DNA of 64,000 nucleotides from UMGS1696 sp964558485. Lineage in GTDB: Bacteria; Bacillota; Clostridia; Oscillospirales; CAG-272. Every line of letters starts with the position of its first letter. Position 1 is the stretch's first letter. Positions 51,895 through 60,454 of this stretch are shown here, one piece after another. The notes under the pieces were generated by a model. The model was given only the letters and a program-made list of their open reading frames with translations, was not told the DNA's origin and made no database searches. The stretch spans positions 1-64,000 of the forward strand of contig CAZLED010000002.1 in NCBI GenBank assembly GCA_964558485.1. Direction: 5' to 3'. Position numbers and translations under genes: made by a program.

Positions 51895-53088
51895 ATGAAA
51901 TATATTGCCATTATCGGATTTGGCGTGGTCGGCGGTGGGATCGCTGCCGTGCTGGACGAAAACAAAGCGGCGATCCAGGCAGCCGTTGGAGAAGCGGTGG
52001 AGCTGAAATACATCCTGGATCTGCGGGATTTTCCGGATTCTCCCTATGGTGACCGGGTGGTACATACCATCGATCCCATTGTGAACGACCCGGATGTGGC
52101 GCTGGTATGTGAGACCATGGGCGGCTCTCACCCGGCACTGGAATACACCCTGCAGCTGCTGTCTGCCGGCAAGAGCGTGGTCACCTCCAACAAAGAAGTG
52201 GTCGCCAACTTTGGAGACAAAATGCTGGCTTGTGCCGCAGAGCATGGGGTGAACTACCTGTTTGAAGCCAGCGTAGGCGGTGGGATCCCGGTGCTCCGCA
52301 GTATGCTGACCTCTCTGGCCGGCGAAAATATCACCCGGATCGACGGTATCCTCAACGGTACCACCAACTATATCCTGACCCGTATGCGGGACGAAGGCAG
52401 CGACTACGAGACCGTTCTGGCAGACGCACAGAAGCTGGGCTACGCCGAACGGAATCCGGCTGCAGACGTGGACGGGATCGATGCCCAGCGGAAGATCATC
52501 ATCCTGACCGCTCTGGCCACCGGGAAGCTGATCCCGTCCGAAAAGGTGTATGCAGAGACCATGCGCCACATTTCTGCGGCCGATATGGCAGGTGCGAAAA
52601 AGTGCGGTGGTGCCATCAAGCTCATTGGCTCTGCCCGGATCGGAGAGGGTGTATCGCTGTTTGTGGCGCCCCGGATCGTGCCGGACACCTGTATGCTGTC
52701 CCACATCGACGACGTGTACAACGGGATCAGCGTGACCACCAATATGCTGGGAGACGTGCTGTACTACGGTCGTGGTGCCGGACGATTCCCCACGGCTTCG
52801 GCGGTAGTGGCAGACGTGTGCGGCGTCCTGTCCGGTGCAGCCATGCAGGAGAAGCGTCCTACCTTCACCGTGACCACCGAAGGCGTGGCAGACTTTGACA
52901 CCATTCCCTTCACCTATTATGTTCGCTTTGCTGCACCTATCGCAGACAAAGAGCTGACCGCAATGGTGGACACGGCAGAAAAGCTGTCGGATACCGAATG
53001 GAAGCTCGGCCAGCTGTCGAAAACGGAACTGACAGCTCTGTGCCAGAAGCTGCAGGCCCAGCCGGAATCGATCATACGGATACTGTGA
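51895..53088 (+). CDS. hom: Homoserine dehydrogenase
   Basis: It reduces aspartate semialdehyde to homoserine for threonine and methionine synthesis. The 397-residue protein has an N-terminal NAD(P) fold GFGVVGGGIA, the conserved SNKEVVA and GGGIPV motifs, the catalytic region LNGTTNYILTRM...AERNPAADVDGID, and a short C-terminal ACT-like region with the usual feedback-site position. GGGAG precedes the ATG. It ends close to an AGTCAGAAGT repeat array and a bidirectional terminator. Confidence 0.95.
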   Translation: MKYIAIIGFGVVGGGIAAVLDENKAAIQAAVGEAVELKYILDLRDFPDSPYGDRVVHTIDPIVNDPDVALVCETMGGSHPALEYTLQLLSAGKSVVTSNKEVVANFGDKMLACAAEHGVNYLFEASVGGGIPVLRSMLTSLAGENITRIDGILNGTTNYILTRMRDEGSDYETVLADAQKLGYAERNPAADVDGIDAQRKIIILTALATGKLIPSEKVYAETMRHISAADMAGAKKCGGAIKLIGSARIGEGVSLFVAPRIVPDTCMLSHIDDVYNGISVTTNMLGDVLYYGRGAGRFPTASAVVADVCGVLSGAAMQEKRPTFTVTTEGVADFDTIPFTYYVRFAAPIADKELTAMVDTAEKLSDTEWKLGQLSKTELTALCQKLQAQPESIIRIL

Positions 53089-53093
53089 TAAGT

Positions 53094-53310
53094 CAGAAGT
53101 CAGAAATAAGAAGTCAGAAGTCGCTTTGCAAAGGCAGAGGTAAGAAGTCACTTCGGCAAGTCAGAAGTCCGGCTTAGGGATTTCGTACCCACAAAAAACA
53201 AAGGTATCACCGGTTACAACAGATGATACCTTTTTGATAAAAATAACAATCTCAGACTTCTGACTTTTCTACGACTTCAGACTTCTGACCTCTCTACGAC
53301 ATCTGACTTC
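53094..53310. repeat. AGTCAGAAGT inverted arrays flanking a terminator
   Basis: On the left (53094-53170) several AAGTCAGAAGT units stand in direct order. On the right (53255-53310) the complementary ACTTCTGACTT units recur, so the whole block is a large imperfect inverted repeat around the terminator at 53200-53235. The same words build the inverted repeat at 45371-45440. Both places are convergent gene ends. Confidence 0.8.
53200..53235. terminator. Bidirectional terminator between hom and the pantothenate kinase gene
   Basis: AAAGGTATCA/TGATACCTTT (53200-53209 with 53224-53233) with TTTTT on the right and an A-run on the left that serves as a T-run for the minus strand. Confidence 0.88.
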
Positions 53311-53317
53311 TGCCTTC

Positions 53318-54166
53318 TCACTTTGCCCTGACGCCTGCCAATGCTGCGCCGATGACGGTACCGAAGCGGGCGTTTTCCGGGATCTGGAAGCGCATATCGA
53401 ACATGGTGTTCAGCGTATCGAATACTTCCTTGGCGTAAGCGACGCTGGTCAGGTTGCCGGTCAGGACCACGTCCTTGATCTGGTAGTTCCGGGCCGCAAA
53501 GATGGAGACCATACCGATGGTTTCGAAGACCATATTCAAAAGCCCCTTGGCGATATCGTTTTTGTTTGCCATATCGCTGACCTTGCCGAAGTTGGAAGCG
53601 GTCATGGTGTCGCCGAAGCCGGGCACGATGTCGTTCCGGGAGATGTCCTTGATTTTCAGGTCCACATTGGACAGGAAGCCGTTTTCCGCCATCTTTTCAA
53701 TGTGCTGGATATTTTCCAGACCTAAAAGCTTTTTGGACAGTCCCATGAGCGTACCACCGCCGACGCCGGTGCCGCCCAGGTAGAGCGGATCGCTGTCTCT
53801 GGTGGCATAGACCAAGGCTGTACCGGTGCCGCAGCTGGTGATGATGGCACGGTCCAGGCCGGAAAGATAGAGACCGCCCAGCCCATTGGCACGGAATTCT
53901 TCGATCCGTTCAAAGGGCAGGTCATAGATGGGTTTGGTGATGTAGGTGGAGCCCACACCGGTGATCATGACCTTTTCGATGTCCGAAAGCGCCAGATCGT
54001 TGTTTACAAGAAATTTACCGAATGCGCCATAGATCGACGTAATGGGGTCGGTCGCACGCACGAACAGAGGCGCAATGAGCTGCCACTGTCCTTCCTTTAT
54101 ACCAAAGCCGACGATCTTGGTGGTGCTGCCACCGACGTCGATGCCGATAACGATACCTGATGCCAT
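53318..54166 (-). CDS. coaW: Type II pantothenate kinase
   Basis: It phosphorylates pantothenate, the first step to coenzyme A. The 282-residue ASKHA-fold protein has IGIDVGGSTTKIVGF (residues 8-22), ITSCGTGTALVYA and LGGTGVGGGTLMGL phosphate and adenosine loops, and VVLTGNLTS near the end. Length and motifs fit the Staphylococcus-type and eukaryote-like PanK group, which is less sensitive to feedback. It has its own promoter and is convergent with hom. Confidence 0.9.
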   Translation of the reverse strand: MASGIVIGIDVGGSTTKIVGFGIKEGQWQLIAPLFVRATDPITSIYGAFGKFLVNNDLALSDIEKVMITGVGSTYITKPIYDLPFERIEEFRANGLGGLYLSGLDRAIITSCGTGTALVYATRDSDPLYLGGTGVGGGTLMGLSKKLLGLENIQHIEKMAENGFLSNVDLKIKDISRNDIVPGFGDTMTASNFGKVSDMANKNDIAKGLLNMVFETIGMVSIFAARNYQIKDVVLTGNLTSVAYAKEVFDTLNTMFDMRFQIPENARFGTVIGAALAGVRAK

Positions 54167-54201
54167 AACAATTTTTGATCCTTTCCCACAATGTATGGTT
54201 C

Positions 54202-54231
54202 AGTATACCACAGATGGGGGTCAGTTGTCAA
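54202..54231 (-). promoter_or_regulatory. Promoter of the pantothenate kinase gene
   Basis: TTGACA (54226-54231), 18 bases, TATACT (54202-54207) on the minus strand, followed by an AAAGGA ribosome site. Confidence 0.78.
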
Positions 54232-54339
54232 GAGGGTGTGTTGGGGGTAAGGGAGTTTATACTCCCTTTCTGCGGAACCCCGGTGGCTTTCAACGGGCGT
54301 TGGGCTTGTGATTCCATGGAGTTCTCCATGAGCCTTGGT

Positions 54340-54538
54340 TTTTCCGTTTTTGATCAGGCTAACCGCAGGGGTACGGGGTGCAAATCGTTCGGGTTCTGGT
54401 GCATTCCGATATGGGGATCGTATGCGGTAAGAATTTGGTAAAACGAAAGTAGGGCGGGATGACCTACCCTTGGTATTCGTATCGCTCTTAGCTGACGACA
54501 TCCCGCCGTCGATATTTTTGTATGCCCGGTATGGGTAT
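54340..54538 (+). repeat. Dispersed intergenic repeat, family 1, copy near 54.4 kb
   Basis: It matches 154-437 in the left part (TTTTTGATCAGGCT, GTACGGGGTGCAAATCGTT, GCATTCCGATATGGGGATCG) and in the core from 54433 on. The GGCGGGATG and CATCCCGCC arms are intact. The flanking 54232-54339 segment holds an AAGGGAG/CTCCCTT hairpin; 54539-54757 shows TATGGGTAT-like words and no gene. Confidence 0.78.
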
Positions 54539-54757
54539 CCGCCAAAACGAACATTTCACAATAGAAAATATTTTCGAAATACGATACGGATATCAACGCA
54601 CTACATTACCCGTCGAATGATTTGGTGTTCCTTATTGGTATCCACCCAAACGTCCGTCCAGCACCAAACGATATTCCCAATGTAGCCTAACCGTCCTAAT
54701 GCGGTTAGCCCAATCAAAAACGGGTGTTTTAAGGCGTACCCCATTTATTGCCGAATG

Positions 54758-54885
54758 CCCTGCTTCCAGAGAAACCGTCTGTCAACTGAGGTAGTGCTTT
54801 TCGAGACGATTAATAGGGGATGGGAGGTCTCGGAGGGTAAGGGGGAACAAACTGTCGAGGAAGTTTGATCTTCCCCCTTACCCTC
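54758..54885 (+). repeat. Dispersed intergenic repeat, family 2, complete copy with 15-bp hairpin
   Basis: The left part matches the reverse complement of 1-118. At the right end GAGGGTAAGGGGGAA (54833-54847) pairs perfectly with TTCCCCCTTACCCTC (54871-54885), and AAACT/AGTTT pairs inside, making a long stem of about 53 bases. From 54886 to 55114 there are a TTCCGAA-type hairpin, an AACTGG/CCAGTT hairpin and GCAGTTGGAAAAA, all similar to parts of the 11068-11234 element; no gene is seen there. Confidence 0.65.
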
Positions 54886-55114
54886 TGAGTACTGCCTGTA
54901 CAAGGCAGTCATTCCGAAACTCTTCGGAAAAAGAAACTGGGTGTCAGCTCAACGCCAGTTGAAGACGAAAAAACAAAGGATGTAGACAGCCCCCAATGCA
55001 GTTGGAAAAATGTGCGACCCTTGCAGAAAGTTAGGTTAAGGGCAACTTTGCTACGAGCGAATGTTGGACGCCCTTGCCCCAAAAATAAACTACATGAAGA
55101 ATGGAGAACAACCT

Positions 55115-55954
55115 ATGATCAAGAATACAGATACCCAAGGCCGCATGGCAGAGAAGGAGCTGTTCATTTTCGATATGGACGGCACCATTTACCTAGGCGG
55201 CAATCCCTTTCCCTTTGCCATCGACTTTATCAAAAAGCTGCGGGCCCATGGAAAACGGGTGATGTTTTTCACCAACAACGCCTCCCACAATCCGGGGTTC
55301 TATCTGGAAAAGCTGACCCGGCTGGGGTATGAACCGACTGCCGAGGAAATCTGCACCTCCGGCAACGTGACCACCGCTTTTCTGACCCGGAAGAGAGCCG
55401 GCAAAAAGGTCTATCTGCTGGGCACGCCGGAGCTGTGGGACCAGATGCACGAAGGCGGCGTAGCGCTGGTCTGTGACCGCAACGGCCGTCCTACCGAAGA
55501 AAAGGCAGACATCGTAGTCACCAGCTTTGACACCACGCTGGACTACGAAAAAATGACCGTGACCTGTGATTTTGTGCGGTATGGTGCGGAGTATCTCTCC
55601 ACCCACCCGGACTTCAACTGCCCCACTGAGACCGGCTTCATTCCGGACAGCGGCGCCATTGCTGCCTTTGTGACCGCTTCCACTGGTGTGAGCCCCACCT
55701 ATTTTGGCAAGCCCTATCCGGAGACGGTGGACATGATCGAGGAGATCACCGGTCTGGACAGAAGCAAAATGTGCATCTTTGGCGACCGGCTGTACACGGA
55801 CATTGCCACAGGCAGACGGCATGGGATCCTGTCCTGCCTGGTGCTGACCGGGGAGACCACCGAAGCAGACGTGGATGCTGCCGATGAAGCCGACAAGCCG
55901 GATCTGCTGTACGATTCTCTGGCAGAGGTGGACGAGACGATCTTTGGCAAATAA
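55115..55954 (+). CDS. HAD-IIA family phosphatase
   Basis: The 279-residue protein has the HAD nucleophile motif FIFDMDGTIYLG (residues 15-26 from the chosen start), motif II FFTNNASHN, the C2A-type cap of the NagD / p-nitrophenylphosphatase group, the Lys in YFGKPYP, and the metal-binding IFGDRLYTDIATG. NagD-type enzymes dephosphorylate nucleotides or sugar phosphates. The ATG at 55115 follows GGAG eight bases upstream; another ATG at 55094 lacks one. It stands directly after repeat DNA. Confidence 0.9.
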   Translation: MIKNTDTQGRMAEKELFIFDMDGTIYLGGNPFPFAIDFIKKLRAHGKRVMFFTNNASHNPGFYLEKLTRLGYEPTAEEICTSGNVTTAFLTRKRAGKKVYLLGTPELWDQMHEGGVALVCDRNGRPTEEKADIVVTSFDTTLDYEKMTVTCDFVRYGAEYLSTHPDFNCPTETGFIPDSGAIAAFVTASTGVSPTYFGKPYPETVDMIEEITGLDRSKMCIFGDRLYTDIATGRRHGILSCLVLTGETTEADVDAADEADKPDLLYDSLAEVDETIFGK

Positions 55955-56092
55955 AAAAAGTGGCGGCACCGGTGACCGTGCAGGTATCGTTCTCCACGGC
56001 CGGAAATGCCCAACGGCTTGGCCAAAGCAGGGAAGCGGCTCTTCTCTGTTTGGATATATACCACAACACTTGCAGAAAGGAAATACTGCGCT

Positions 56093-57142
56093 ATGTCTAT
56101 GCTGGCGTTTTTTGAGCAACTGACCCAAAGTCCCATGCTGCTTGTTTCCACCATCCTGACCCTGGGTGTGATCCTGGTGAACGGATGGACGGATGCGCCC
56201 AATGCCATTGCCACCTGCGTTTCCACCAGAGCCATTGGCGTGCGAAAGGCGATCCTGATGGCAGCGGTGTTCAACTTCCTTGGCGTTCTGGTGATGACCT
56301 CTCTGAATGCTTCGGTGGCCATGACCATCTACAACATTGCCGATTTTGGCGGCGACCCGCAAACGTCCCTGATCGCGCTCTGTGCCGCTATGGCTGCCAT
56401 TGTGATCTGGGCTACGGCCGCCTGGTACTTCGGCATTCCCACCAGTGAGAGCCATGCCCTGATCGCCGGGATCTCCGGTGCTGCGGTTGCCATCCAGAAC
56501 AGCTTCTCCGGCATCAACGGCGGCGAATGGATCAAGGTTTTATACGGGATCGTGCTGTCCACGGTGTTGGGGTTTGTCATGGGCTTTCTTTCGTCCCGGC
56601 TGGTGGTGTTCTGCTTCCGGGACAAAAACCGGCTGAAATGTGAGAAATTCTTCTCCGGTGCCCAGGTGGCCGGTGGTGCTGCTATGGCATTCATGCACGG
56701 TGCCCAGGACGGTCAAAAATTCATGGCCATCTTCCTGCTGGGTGCAGCCTTTTCCAGCGGCAACGCAGAGGCCACCAGCTTTACGGTACCCCTGTGGCTC
56801 ATGATCTTATGCTCTGCCGTCATGGGACTGGGCACCTCCATCGGCGGCTATCGGATCATCAAATCCGTGGGCATGGACATGGTCAAGCTCAAGCCCTACC
56901 AAGGCTTTGCGGCGGATCTGTCTGCCACACTGTGTCTGCTGCTGTCCTCTCTGACCGGTATTCCCGTCAGCACCACCCATACCAAGACCACGGCCATCAT
57001 GGGTGTAGGAGCGGCACGGCGGATCAGCAACGTGAACTGGAGCGTGGTGAAGGAGCTGGTGCTGACCTGGGTATGTACCTTCCCCGGCTGCGGTCTGTTG
57101 GGATTCGGCATGGCCAAGCTGTTTTTGGCAGTATTTGCATAA
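56093..57142 (+). CDS. pit: Inorganic phosphate transporter, PiT family
   Basis: The 349-residue membrane protein has the paired PiT signatures GWTDAPNAIATCVSTRA (near residue 31) and GIPVSTTHTKTTAIMGVGAARR (near residue 288), with about ten helices. It moves neutral metal-phosphate with protons. The ATG at 56093 follows AAAGGAAA. DUF47, its usual accessory partner, begins 12 bases downstream. Confidence 0.94.
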   Translation: MSMLAFFEQLTQSPMLLVSTILTLGVILVNGWTDAPNAIATCVSTRAIGVRKAILMAAVFNFLGVLVMTSLNASVAMTIYNIADFGGDPQTSLIALCAAMAAIVIWATAAWYFGIPTSESHALIAGISGAAVAIQNSFSGINGGEWIKVLYGIVLSTVLGFVMGFLSSRLVVFCFRDKNRLKCEKFFSGAQVAGGAAMAFMHGAQDGQKFMAIFLLGAAFSSGNAEATSFTVPLWLMILCSAVMGLGTSIGGYRIIKSVGMDMVKLKPYQGFAADLSATLCLLLSSLTGIPVSTTHTKTTAIMGVGAARRISNVNWSVVKELVLTWVCTFPGCGLLGFGMAKLFLAVFA

Positions 57143-57154
57143 GGAGATATTACA

Positions 57155-57775
57155 ATGGCTAAGAAGAACAACGACTATTTTGCTCTGATCCAGAGCCAGA
57201 CCTCGTATGCCGTAAAGGCTTCTGACCTGCTGGAAGAGATCCTGACCGGGTTCCGGGCCGACAACGTTGCCGACTACCGGAGCCGGATGCACGAGATCGA
57301 GAACACGGCAGACGGTGTCCACCACGATATTCTGAAAAAACTGTCCACGGAGTTCATCACGCCCATCGACCAGGAGGACATCCTGCGGCTGGTGCAGATC
57401 ATCGACGACATCACCGACGCACTGGACGAAGTGATCTTAGACATTTATATGTACTGCATCGAAGCGGTGCCGCCACGGACCGTGGAGCTGTCCCACGTGG
57501 TGAATCGGTGTGTCAAGGCATTGGACGAAGCGGCCGGGGAACTGAAGAACTTCAAGAAGCCGGAGAATCTGCGTGCGCTGCTGGTGAAGGTCAACGACAT
57601 CGAGATCGAAGCGGATGCGATCTATATCGAAGCGATCCACGCTCTGTTTGGCTCTGCCGCCGACGGAAAGGTGTTGATGGGCTCCAAGGCAGTCTACGAG
57701 GCGCTGGAGGACTGCTGTGACCTATGTGAACACGCCGCCGACGTGATCGAGCAGATCGTGATCAAGAACACCTGA
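57155..57775 (+). CDS. DUF47 (PhoU-like) accessory protein of PiT
   Basis: The 206-residue all-helical protein has the repeated E/D-rich metal-binding helices of the PhoU-like fold, such as ENTADGVHHDILKKL and DDITDALDEVILDIYMY. It is thought to regulate the adjacent PiT transporter. AAGGAG precedes the ATG. Confidence 0.93.
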   Translation: MAKKNNDYFALIQSQTSYAVKASDLLEEILTGFRADNVADYRSRMHEIENTADGVHHDILKKLSTEFITPIDQEDILRLVQIIDDITDALDEVILDIYMYCIEAVPPRTVELSHVVNRCVKALDEAAGELKNFKKPENLRALLVKVNDIEIEADAIYIEAIHALFGSAADGKVLMGSKAVYEALEDCCDLCEHAADVIEQIVIKNT

Positions 57776-57785
57776 GAAAAGCGCC

Positions 57786-57828
57786 AAAAAGAGATCAGAG
57801 AAGTGCCAAGCCTGCTCCGATCTCTTTT
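57786..57828. terminator. Bidirectional terminator between DUF47 and spoIIP
   Basis: AAAAGAGATC/GATCTCTTTT (57787-57796 with 57819-57828), a 10-bp stem with A- and T-runs on both sides, between convergent genes. Confidence 0.85.
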
Positions 57829-57863
57829 GCTTTGATGTACTGCGTTTCCCTTTTTCTACCAAA

Positions 57864-59189
57864 TTATTTTTGTTCTTGTAGGATCTCCTCTGCCAGTGCT
57901 TCCCCCAGCAGTCGTATGCCCTGTACCGCTTCCTCCAAGGCGGAGCAGGCAGCACCGGCTTCGATCAGCAGTGCTCCCGGCGCATATTGGGCATTGAAGG
58001 AGGCGGAGCGCAGGTTGATGTCTCGCATCAGGGTCGGATGGCTTTCGTGGATCGACGACTGCAGACGGGCCGCCAACGCCAGATTGGTCTCCCATTCGGT
58101 GTGTCCGCTGCCACCATGGTCGGTGCCCACCACGAACATGAGCTGGGCATATTCCGTATCGCCTTCCACGGACAAGGGCCGGATGCCCATGCCGTCTGCA
58201 TTGGTGATGGCGTCCCGATGGATGTCCAGTATGTACCGGATGGACGGGTGTGCTGCCAGGGTCTCCCGGATGTAGCGGGCCGCATTGTAGTACGCCATGT
58301 CAAAGGCACCTTCGTCAAACAGCTCCGTACAATGGATGACCCCGATCCCCTTTTCCGTCAGCACCTCCGACAGCGCCTTGCCGACCTGCAGGATGCTGTG
58401 GTCCCGATCGGTGGTGTGATAGCCCGTCTCCGCCTGGTCTGCAAAGGCTTCGGTACCGTGGGTGTGCAGGATCAGCACCGCAGGACAATCCTTCCCATAG
58501 ATGGATTCCAGTGCCCCGTACCGGTCGATCACCGGATCGGTTCGGGCAAGGACCGACAGCTCCGGTGTGTAGGGCGTTTCGTTGATCAGTCCCAGCCCAC
58601 CGGCACTGCGGGAGGACAGATCCTTGGTCAGTACCTCCGTCACCGGCATCGGCACCACACCTTCGTTGGCTGGCGGCGCATCGGTCTCCGGTTCCGGTAT
58701 GGGAAGCGCAGGTGTGTCCGACTCCGGTGTGTCCGGCCCCGGTGTATCCTGTCGGGGTTTGGCGGCGGCAGTCGCACCGGACGGTGGCACCTCCGGCAGT
58801 ACGGTCACGGTATGGGTGCTGCCGAATACAGCCTTGGCTGCCCATGCACCATCCGTGAACCACGCCTTTGCGTTCTGCCAAAGCAGCAGCCCATACACAC
58901 CGGCGCCCACCAGTGCCAGTGCTACCACCGCACCGGTACGAAAGCGACCCATCCGGCGGCGTGTCCGTGGTGTGCGTATCGTGGGCACGTCGATGGCAGC
59001 AGGCAGAGGAAATCCAGGCTCTGGTACAGGTGCAGGTGTGACATCGGGACGTATGGGCGTCACCGGTGTCGCTATGGCAGCAGGCAGCGTGGGTGCGTCT
59101 AAATCTCCCACCTCGCCGGCGTCCGGATACAGCGCATAGCAGGACACACCGGCATCGGTCGGCATGGTGGTCTCCAGCATCTTGTCCAT
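57864..59189 (-). CDS. spoIIP: Stage II sporulation protein P (SpoIIP)
   Basis: SpoIIP is a peptidoglycan amidase/endopeptidase that, with SpoIID and SpoIIM, drives engulfment of the forespore. From the ATG at 59187-59189 (AAGGAAGAAG upstream) the protein has a long Pro/Thr-rich cytoplasmic N-terminus of about 75 residues, one membrane helix (about residues 85-105), a linker with PDTPESDTPALPIPEPE, and the amidase domain with LILHTHGTEAF and ILDIHRDA zinc-site motifs. The N-terminal cytoplasmic region is longer than usual. It lies 100 bases downstream of gpr, an arrangement shared with Bacillus and clostridia. Confidence 0.94.
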   Translation of the reverse strand: MDKMLETTMPTDAGVSCYALYPDAGEVGDLDAPTLPAAIATPVTPIRPDVTPAPVPEPGFPLPAAIDVPTIRTPRTRRRMGRFRTGAVVALALVGAGVYGLLLWQNAKAWFTDGAWAAKAVFGSTHTVTVLPEVPPSGATAAAKPRQDTPGPDTPESDTPALPIPEPETDAPPANEGVVPMPVTEVLTKDLSSRSAGGLGLINETPYTPELSVLARTDPVIDRYGALESIYGKDCPAVLILHTHGTEAFADQAETGYHTTDRDHSILQVGKALSEVLTEKGIGVIHCTELFDEGAFDMAYYNAARYIRETLAAHPSIRYILDIHRDAITNADGMGIRPLSVEGDTEYAQLMFVVGTDHGGSGHTEWETNLALAARLQSSIHESHPTLMRDINLRSASFNAQYAPGALLIEAGAACSALEEAVQGIRLLGEALAEEILQEQK

Positions 59190-59289
59190 TTTCTTCTTCC
59201 TTCCATAGGTTCCGTAGTGATATGTCCTATACATATGCCCGCCGGTGCCAAATTATGCCATGTGCCGTGGTCATTTCCCGTGGACGGCC

Positions 59290-60063
59290 CTAAGAGATCT
59301 GCGGTGGATCCGGTGTGGTGGCCGCTTGCAGGATGGCAGAGGAAAGCAGACTGCCCCAGCGCTCCACCGTGCGGTCTGTGTCTCCGGCGCTCACCAGATA
59401 CCGCAGGTCGCCACCATCCGGCAGCGTGGTGCGTATCACGGTGGGCACGCCAACGGTCACCACGGGGCAGGGCATGGTCCGTGTGGAGATCTCCGGCGCA
59501 TCGGTGTCGGCAGCTGCCGTTGTCCCACTGCCCGGTGTCAGCCCCACATCGGAGAACTGCACCACCTTGCCCAGTGAAGCGGCACGACAGGCACACAGTG
59601 CATCGATGGCTACGATCCGGTCGGCGTGGAGCAGCGCTGCCGTATGGGCGACCAGTTGGTCGGTGGGGATCCCCGTGACGGCCGACACACCGGGCACCAG
59701 GCTGTAGAGCGTTCGCTGCCCCAGTGGTACGCCGCCCAGCGTCAATCGACTGCACACCGCCGTACCCAGCCGGTCAGCCGTCAGCGCCCCGTTGCCCAGT
59801 CCCACCACCAGCACCTGCCCGGCGTCCTGCAGATACAGGTTCAGCAGCGCCGCTATGGCACGGGTGAGACGGCGACAGGCATCGGCTCCCAAGGACACCA
59901 CGTCCCCGGCACTCAGCGTATGGTGGCGTGTATGGCCAAGACGCCCTTCCTGCACAGGCCAGCCGAACAGGGTATGCGATGGGGTCTCGCCGGTCTCCAT
60001 GCCTCCTTGCGACGGGTCCGCACACTCCATGTACAGCGCACTTTCATGACGGGAATATTGCAT
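59290..60063 (-). CDS. gpr: Germination protease (Gpr)
   Basis: Gpr degrades small acid-soluble spore proteins during germination. The 257-residue protein has the family blocks VLVVGLGNGALTADRLG, SLVPGVSAVTGIPT and VVAIDAL-type DRIVAIDALCA, and a C-terminal VPTVIRTT strand. It is shorter than the Bacillus enzyme (about 370), mainly in the N-terminal propeptide and the C-terminal part. The ATG at 60061-60063 has a strong AAGGAGG upstream, so the short form is genuine. It heads the gpr-spoIIP pair. The 60064-60349 gap shows no gene. Confidence 0.9.
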   Translation of the reverse strand: MQYSRHESALYMECADPSQGGMETGETPSHTLFGWPVQEGRLGHTRHHTLSAGDVVSLGADACRRLTRAIAALLNLYLQDAGQVLVVGLGNGALTADRLGTAVCSRLTLGGVPLGQRTLYSLVPGVSAVTGIPTDQLVAHTAALLHADRIVAIDALCACRAASLGKVVQFSDVGLTPGSGTTAAADTDAPEISTRTMPCPVVTVGVPTVIRTTLPDGGDLRYLVSAGDTDRTVERWGSLLSSAILQAATTPDPPQIS

Positions 60064-60349
60064 CCGCTTCTCCTCCTTTTTGGCTGTTTTTGCGTCCGAA
60101 AGCAGTGTTGCCTGCCATGCCGGGATCCATGCAGTGCAGTGAAAAATGAGGAGAGCGGACGTTCGTTTCCTGCGTTGGATCGGTGGTACACAAATGTAAA
60201 ATGAGCTCCGTTGGCAAAAAATGGAAAAAAACCGGCTCGAACGGGGCTGCGGAGCGGAAAATGCGAAAAAATCGTTGGCAAAAGTGCACAAAAAAATAAG
60301 GCGAAATTGTGCATTTGGATGAATCTTGACAATTCTGCAAAAGAAGATG

Positions 60350-60378
60350 TTGATTCTCTGACAAAAAAGTGGTATAAT
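60350..60378 (+). promoter_or_regulatory. Promoter of the OppA-type lipoprotein gene
   Basis: TTGATT (60350-60355), 17 bases, TATAAT (60373-60378) preceded by TGG (extended -10). The leader of about 70 bases ends in AGGAGG. Confidence 0.78.
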
Positions 60379-60454
60379 GTGGTGAGTAATAAATGACCCG
60401 TAGTCCACTACAGTCTACTACGCTTTATTTACCGTTAGGAGGAAATACGAAATC

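Noticed and set aside
53094..53310. Possible CRISPR array (short repeats with spacing)
   Set aside because: Units are about 10 bases, spacing is irregular, the right half is inverted relative to the left, and no cas genes are present.
60064..60408. N-terminal extension of Gpr by 115 residues
   Set aside because: The extension has no family similarity, while a strong AAGGAGG directly precedes the internal ATG at 60061-60063.
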